Made by a program: the position numbers and the translations under genes. The notes under the pieces were generated by a model, which was given only the letters and a program-made list of their open reading frames with translations, did no database searches and had not been told where the DNA came from. Source: Actinostola sp. cb2023 (taxonomy: Eukaryota; Cnidaria; Anthozoa; Actiniaria; Actinostolidae). Taken from it: 64,000 nucleotides of DNA. Below are positions 60,702-64,000 of this stretch, piece by piece. The stretch spans positions 756,001 to 820,000 of the forward strand of contig JAUJYZ010000724.1 in NCBI GenBank assembly GCA_033675265.1, read 5' to 3'. Position 1 is the first letter of the stretch; the number at the start of each line of letters is the position of its first letter.

Positions 60702-60984
60702 CTGGAAGACAATAAGTCGAAGAATGTCAGGGTGGACATGAACACCAAGAATATAAAATGAAGGGTGAAGGATGAGAAGCTGAGGATGTAAGTAGGAGAG
60801 GAGGAATCGAGGGCAGTTGAGTGGCGAGAGCACTCGCCTCTCACCGCTGTCAGTGGTGCATCCTGGTTCAATTCCTGGGCAGGCGCTTCATGTGAGTTCA
60901 GTTTATTAGTTCGTTCCCTTCCTTGGGTTGTTCTCCGGGTACTACTCAGGTACTACTCGGGTACTACTCGGGTACTCCGGTTTT

Positions 60985-63900
60985 TCTCCCTCAGTAAAAA
61001 CCAACTAGTGAGATGAGTGTTGGGTGTATAGAATATAGAATGTAGTAAGAAGTGAGTGTGAGAGTCGTGTCCACTAGTGAGATGAGTGTTGGGTGTATAG
61101 AATATAGAATGTAGTAAGAAGTGAGTGTGAGAGTCGTGTCCTCTAGTGAGATGAGTGTTGGGTGTATAGAATATAGAATGCAGTAAGAAGTGAGTGTGAG
61201 AGTCCTGTCCCCACTAGTGAGATGAGTGTTGGGTGTATAGAATATAGAATGTAGTAAGAAGTGTGTGTGAGAGTCATGTCCCTACTAGTGAGATGAGTGT
61301 TGGATGTATAGAATATAGAATGTAGTAAGAAGTGAGTGTGAGAGTCGTATCCCCACTAGTGAGATGAGTGTTGGGTGTATAGAATATAGAATGTAGTAAG
61401 AAGTGTGTGTGAGAGTCGTGTCCCCACTAGTGAGATGAGTGTTGGGTGTATAGAATATAGAATGTAGTAAGAAGTGAGTGTGAGAGTCGTGTCCCCACTA
61501 GTGAGATGAGTGTTGGATGTATAGAATATAGAATGTAGTAAGAAGTGAGTGTGAGAGTCGTATCCCCACTAGTGAGATGAGTGTTGGGTGTATAGAATAT
61601 AGTGTGAGAGTCGTGTCCACTAGTGAGAATATAGAATGTAGTAAGAAGTGTGTGTGAGAGTCGTGTCCCCACTAGTGAGATGAGAGATGAGTGTTGGGTG
61701 TATAGAATATAGAATGTAGTAAGAAGTGAGTGTGAGAGTCGTGTCCCCACTAGTGAGATGAGTGTTGGGTGTATAGAATATAGAATGTAGTAAGAAGTGT
61801 GTGTGAGAGTCATGTCCCCACTAGTGAGATGAGTGTTGGGTGTATAGAATATAGAATGTAGTAAGAAGTGAGTGCGAGAGTCATGTCCCCACTAGTGAGA
61901 TGAGTGTTGGGTGTATAGAATATAGAATGTAGTAAGAAGTGAGTGTGTGAGAGTCGTGTCCCCACTAGTGAGATGAGTGTTGGGTGTATAGAATATAGAA
62001 TGTAGTAAGAAGTGTGTGCGAGAGTCATGTCCCCACTAGTGAGATGAGTGTTGGGTGTATAGAATATAGAATGTAGTAAGAAGTGTGTGCGAGAGTCATG
62101 TCCCCACTAGTGAGATGAGTGTTGGGTGTATAGAATATAGAATGTAGTAAGAAGTGAGTGTGAGAGTCGTGTCCCCACTAGTGAGATCAGTGTTGGTTGT
62201 ATAGAATATAGAATGTAGTAAGAAGTGAGTGTGAGAGTCGTGTCCCCACTAGTGAGATCAGTGTTGGGTGTATAGAATATAGAATGTAGTAAGAAGTGAG
62301 TGTGAGAGTCATGTCCCCACTAGTGAGATGAGTGTTGGGTGTATAGAATATAGAATGTAGTAAGAAGTGAGTGTGAGAGTCGTGTCACCACTAGTGAGAT
62401 GAGTGTTGGGTGTATAGAATATAGAATATAGTAAGAAGTGAGTGTGTGAGAGTCGTGTCCCCACTAGTGAGATGAGTGTTGGGTGTATAGAATATAGAAT
62501 GTAGTAAGAAGTGAGTGTGAGAGTCGTGTCACCACTAGTGAGATGAGTGTTGGGTGTATAGAATATAGAATGTAGTAAGAAGTGAGTGTGAGAGTCGTGT
62601 CCCCACTAGTGAGATGAGTGTTGGGTGTATAGAATATAGAATGTAGTAAGAAGTGAGTGTGAGAGTCGTGTCCCCACTAGTCAGATGAGTGTTGGGTGTA
62701 TAGAATATAGAATGTAGTAAGAAGTGAGTGTGAGAGTCGTGTCCCCACTAGTGAGATCAGTGTTGGTTGTATAGAATATAGAATGTAGTAAGAAGTGAGT
62801 GTGAGAGTCGTGTCCCCACTAGTGAGATCAGTGTTGGGTGTATAGAATATAGAATGTAGTAAGAAGTGGGTGTGAGAGTCGTGTTCCCACTAGTGAGATG
62901 AGTGTTGGGTGTAAATAATATAGAATGTAGTAAGAAGTGAGTGTGAGAGTCGTGTCTCCACCAGTGAGATGAGTGTTGGGTGTATAGAATATAGAATGTA
63001 GTAAGAAGTGAGTGTGAGAGTCGTGTCTACACTAGTGAGATGAGTGTTGGGTGTACAGAATATAGAATGTACTAAGAAGTGAGTGTGAGAGTCGTGTCCC
63101 TACTAGTGAGATGAGTGTTGGGTGTACAGAATATAGAATGTAGTAAGAAGTGAGTGTGAGAGTCGTGTCTCCACTCCACTAGAATGTAGAATGAGTGTGT
63201 GAGAGGTGTAGTAGATGATGTAGTAGAATGTAGTAAGAAGTGAGTGTGAGAGTCATGTCCCCACTAGTGAGATGAGTGTTGGGTGTACAGAATATAGAAT
63301 GTAGTAAGAAGTGAGTGTGAGAGTCGTGTCCCCACTAGTGAGATGAGTGTTGGGTGTACAGAATATAGAATGTAGTAAGAAGTGAGTGTGAGAGTCGTGT
63401 CTCCACTAGTGAGATGAGTGTTGGGTGTATAGAATATAGAATGTAGTAAGAAGTGAGTGTGAGAGTCATGTCCCCACTAGTGAGATGAGTGTTGGGTGTA
63501 TAGAATATAGAATGTAGTAAGAAGTGAGTGTGAGAGTCGTGTCCCCACTAGTGAGATCAGTGTTGGTTGTATAGAATATAGAATGTAGTAAGAAGTGAGT
63601 GTGAGAGTCGTGTCCCCACTAGTGAGATCAGTGTTGGGGTGTATAGAATATAGAATGTAGTAAGAAGTGAGTGTGAGAGTCATGTCCCCACTAGTGAGAT
63701 GAGTGTTGGGTGTATAGAATATAGAATGTAGTAAGAAGTGAGTGTGAGAGTCGTGTCCCCACTAGTGAGATGAGTGTTGGGTGTATAGAATATAGAATAT
63801 AGTAAGAAAGTGTGCGAGAGTCATGTCCCCACTAGTGAGATGAGTGTTGGGTGTATAGAATATAGAATGTAGTAAGAAGTGAGTGTGAGAGTCGTGTCCC

Positions 63901-64000
63901 CACTAGTGAGATGAGTGTTGGGTGTATAGAATATAGAATGTAGTAAGAAGTGAGTGTGAGAGTCGTGTCCCCACTAGTGAGATGAGTGTTGGGTGTATAG
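60985..64000. repeat. ~71-bp minisatellite running to the window edge (>40 units)
   Basis: Units read ACTAGTGAGATGAGTGTTGG, GTATAGAATATAGAATGTAG and AGAAGTGAGTGTGAGAGTCG, ending GTGTCCCC. Small variants (GTACAG, GATCAG, GAGTCAT) recur in blocks. It lies upstream of the first visible exon; any promoter or signal-peptide exon would be beyond it. Confidence 0.95.

Noticed and set aside
61427..63683. Minus-strand frames with TSYYILYSIHPTLISL repeats
   Set aside because: They come from the 71-bp minisatellite, which breaks frame repeatedly; no domain is recognised.

Overview
This window looks like part of an animal genome, most probably an anthozoan cnidarian (stony coral or sea anemone). The evidence is short exons with GT-AG introns, secreted metazoan modules, and many AT-rich inverted-repeat elements. 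The anthozoan assignment rests on recollection of repeat styles such as CCAATCAGAGCGCGCG and CGAAAACGACTC, and is moderate. No prokaryotic gene, tRNA or rRNA was seen.

The coding content reads as one huge minus-strand gene that continues past both window edges. I could chain 61 exons from 60701 down to 804: about 12.36 kb of coding sequence, about 4,120 residues, with no stop across any junction. Every exon has phase-1 borders except the paired LU exons (1-2 then 2-1) and the most upstream exon seen, which starts in phase 0. The chain encodes 24 follistatin/Kazal (FS) modules, 18 WAP four-disulfide cores, 11 thyroglobulin type-1 (Tg1) modules, 5 Ly6/uPAR three-finger (LU) modules and 1 EGF-like module. 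FS, WAP and Tg1 are classic protease-inhibitor folds, so the product is inferred to be a secreted, very broad-spectrum protease inhibitor or defence/matrix protein. No signal-peptide exon, stop codon or poly(A) site was found inside.

Layout in transcript order (high to low coordinates): 64000-60720 is a 71-bp minisatellite. 60701-59419 holds five WAPs in two exons. 58271-33390 holds Tg1, FS, then repeats of the cassette LU-WAPa-Tg1-WAPb-FS, including a nearly identical 3.2-kb tandem duplication at 35.6-41.6 kb. 32989-25360 is Tg1-rich. 25046-18465 holds five FS modules. 17504 is a WAP and 16003 the EGF-like module. 14890-804 holds twelve FS modules, several of them recent tandem copies.

The introns are crowded with foldback elements, nested insertions and tandem repeats. 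The most striking is a 122-bp minisatellite, present as four arrays, whose unit contains the 3' splice site and first codons of the neighbouring FS exon. An empty/filled site pair shows a 922-bp inverted-repeat element that inserted and was then duplicated with its exon. The residue at the expected P1 site of the FS modules shifts from Met/Tyr/Leu/Ala in the 5' half to Arg in the 3' half, which suggests an array diversified for different proteases.
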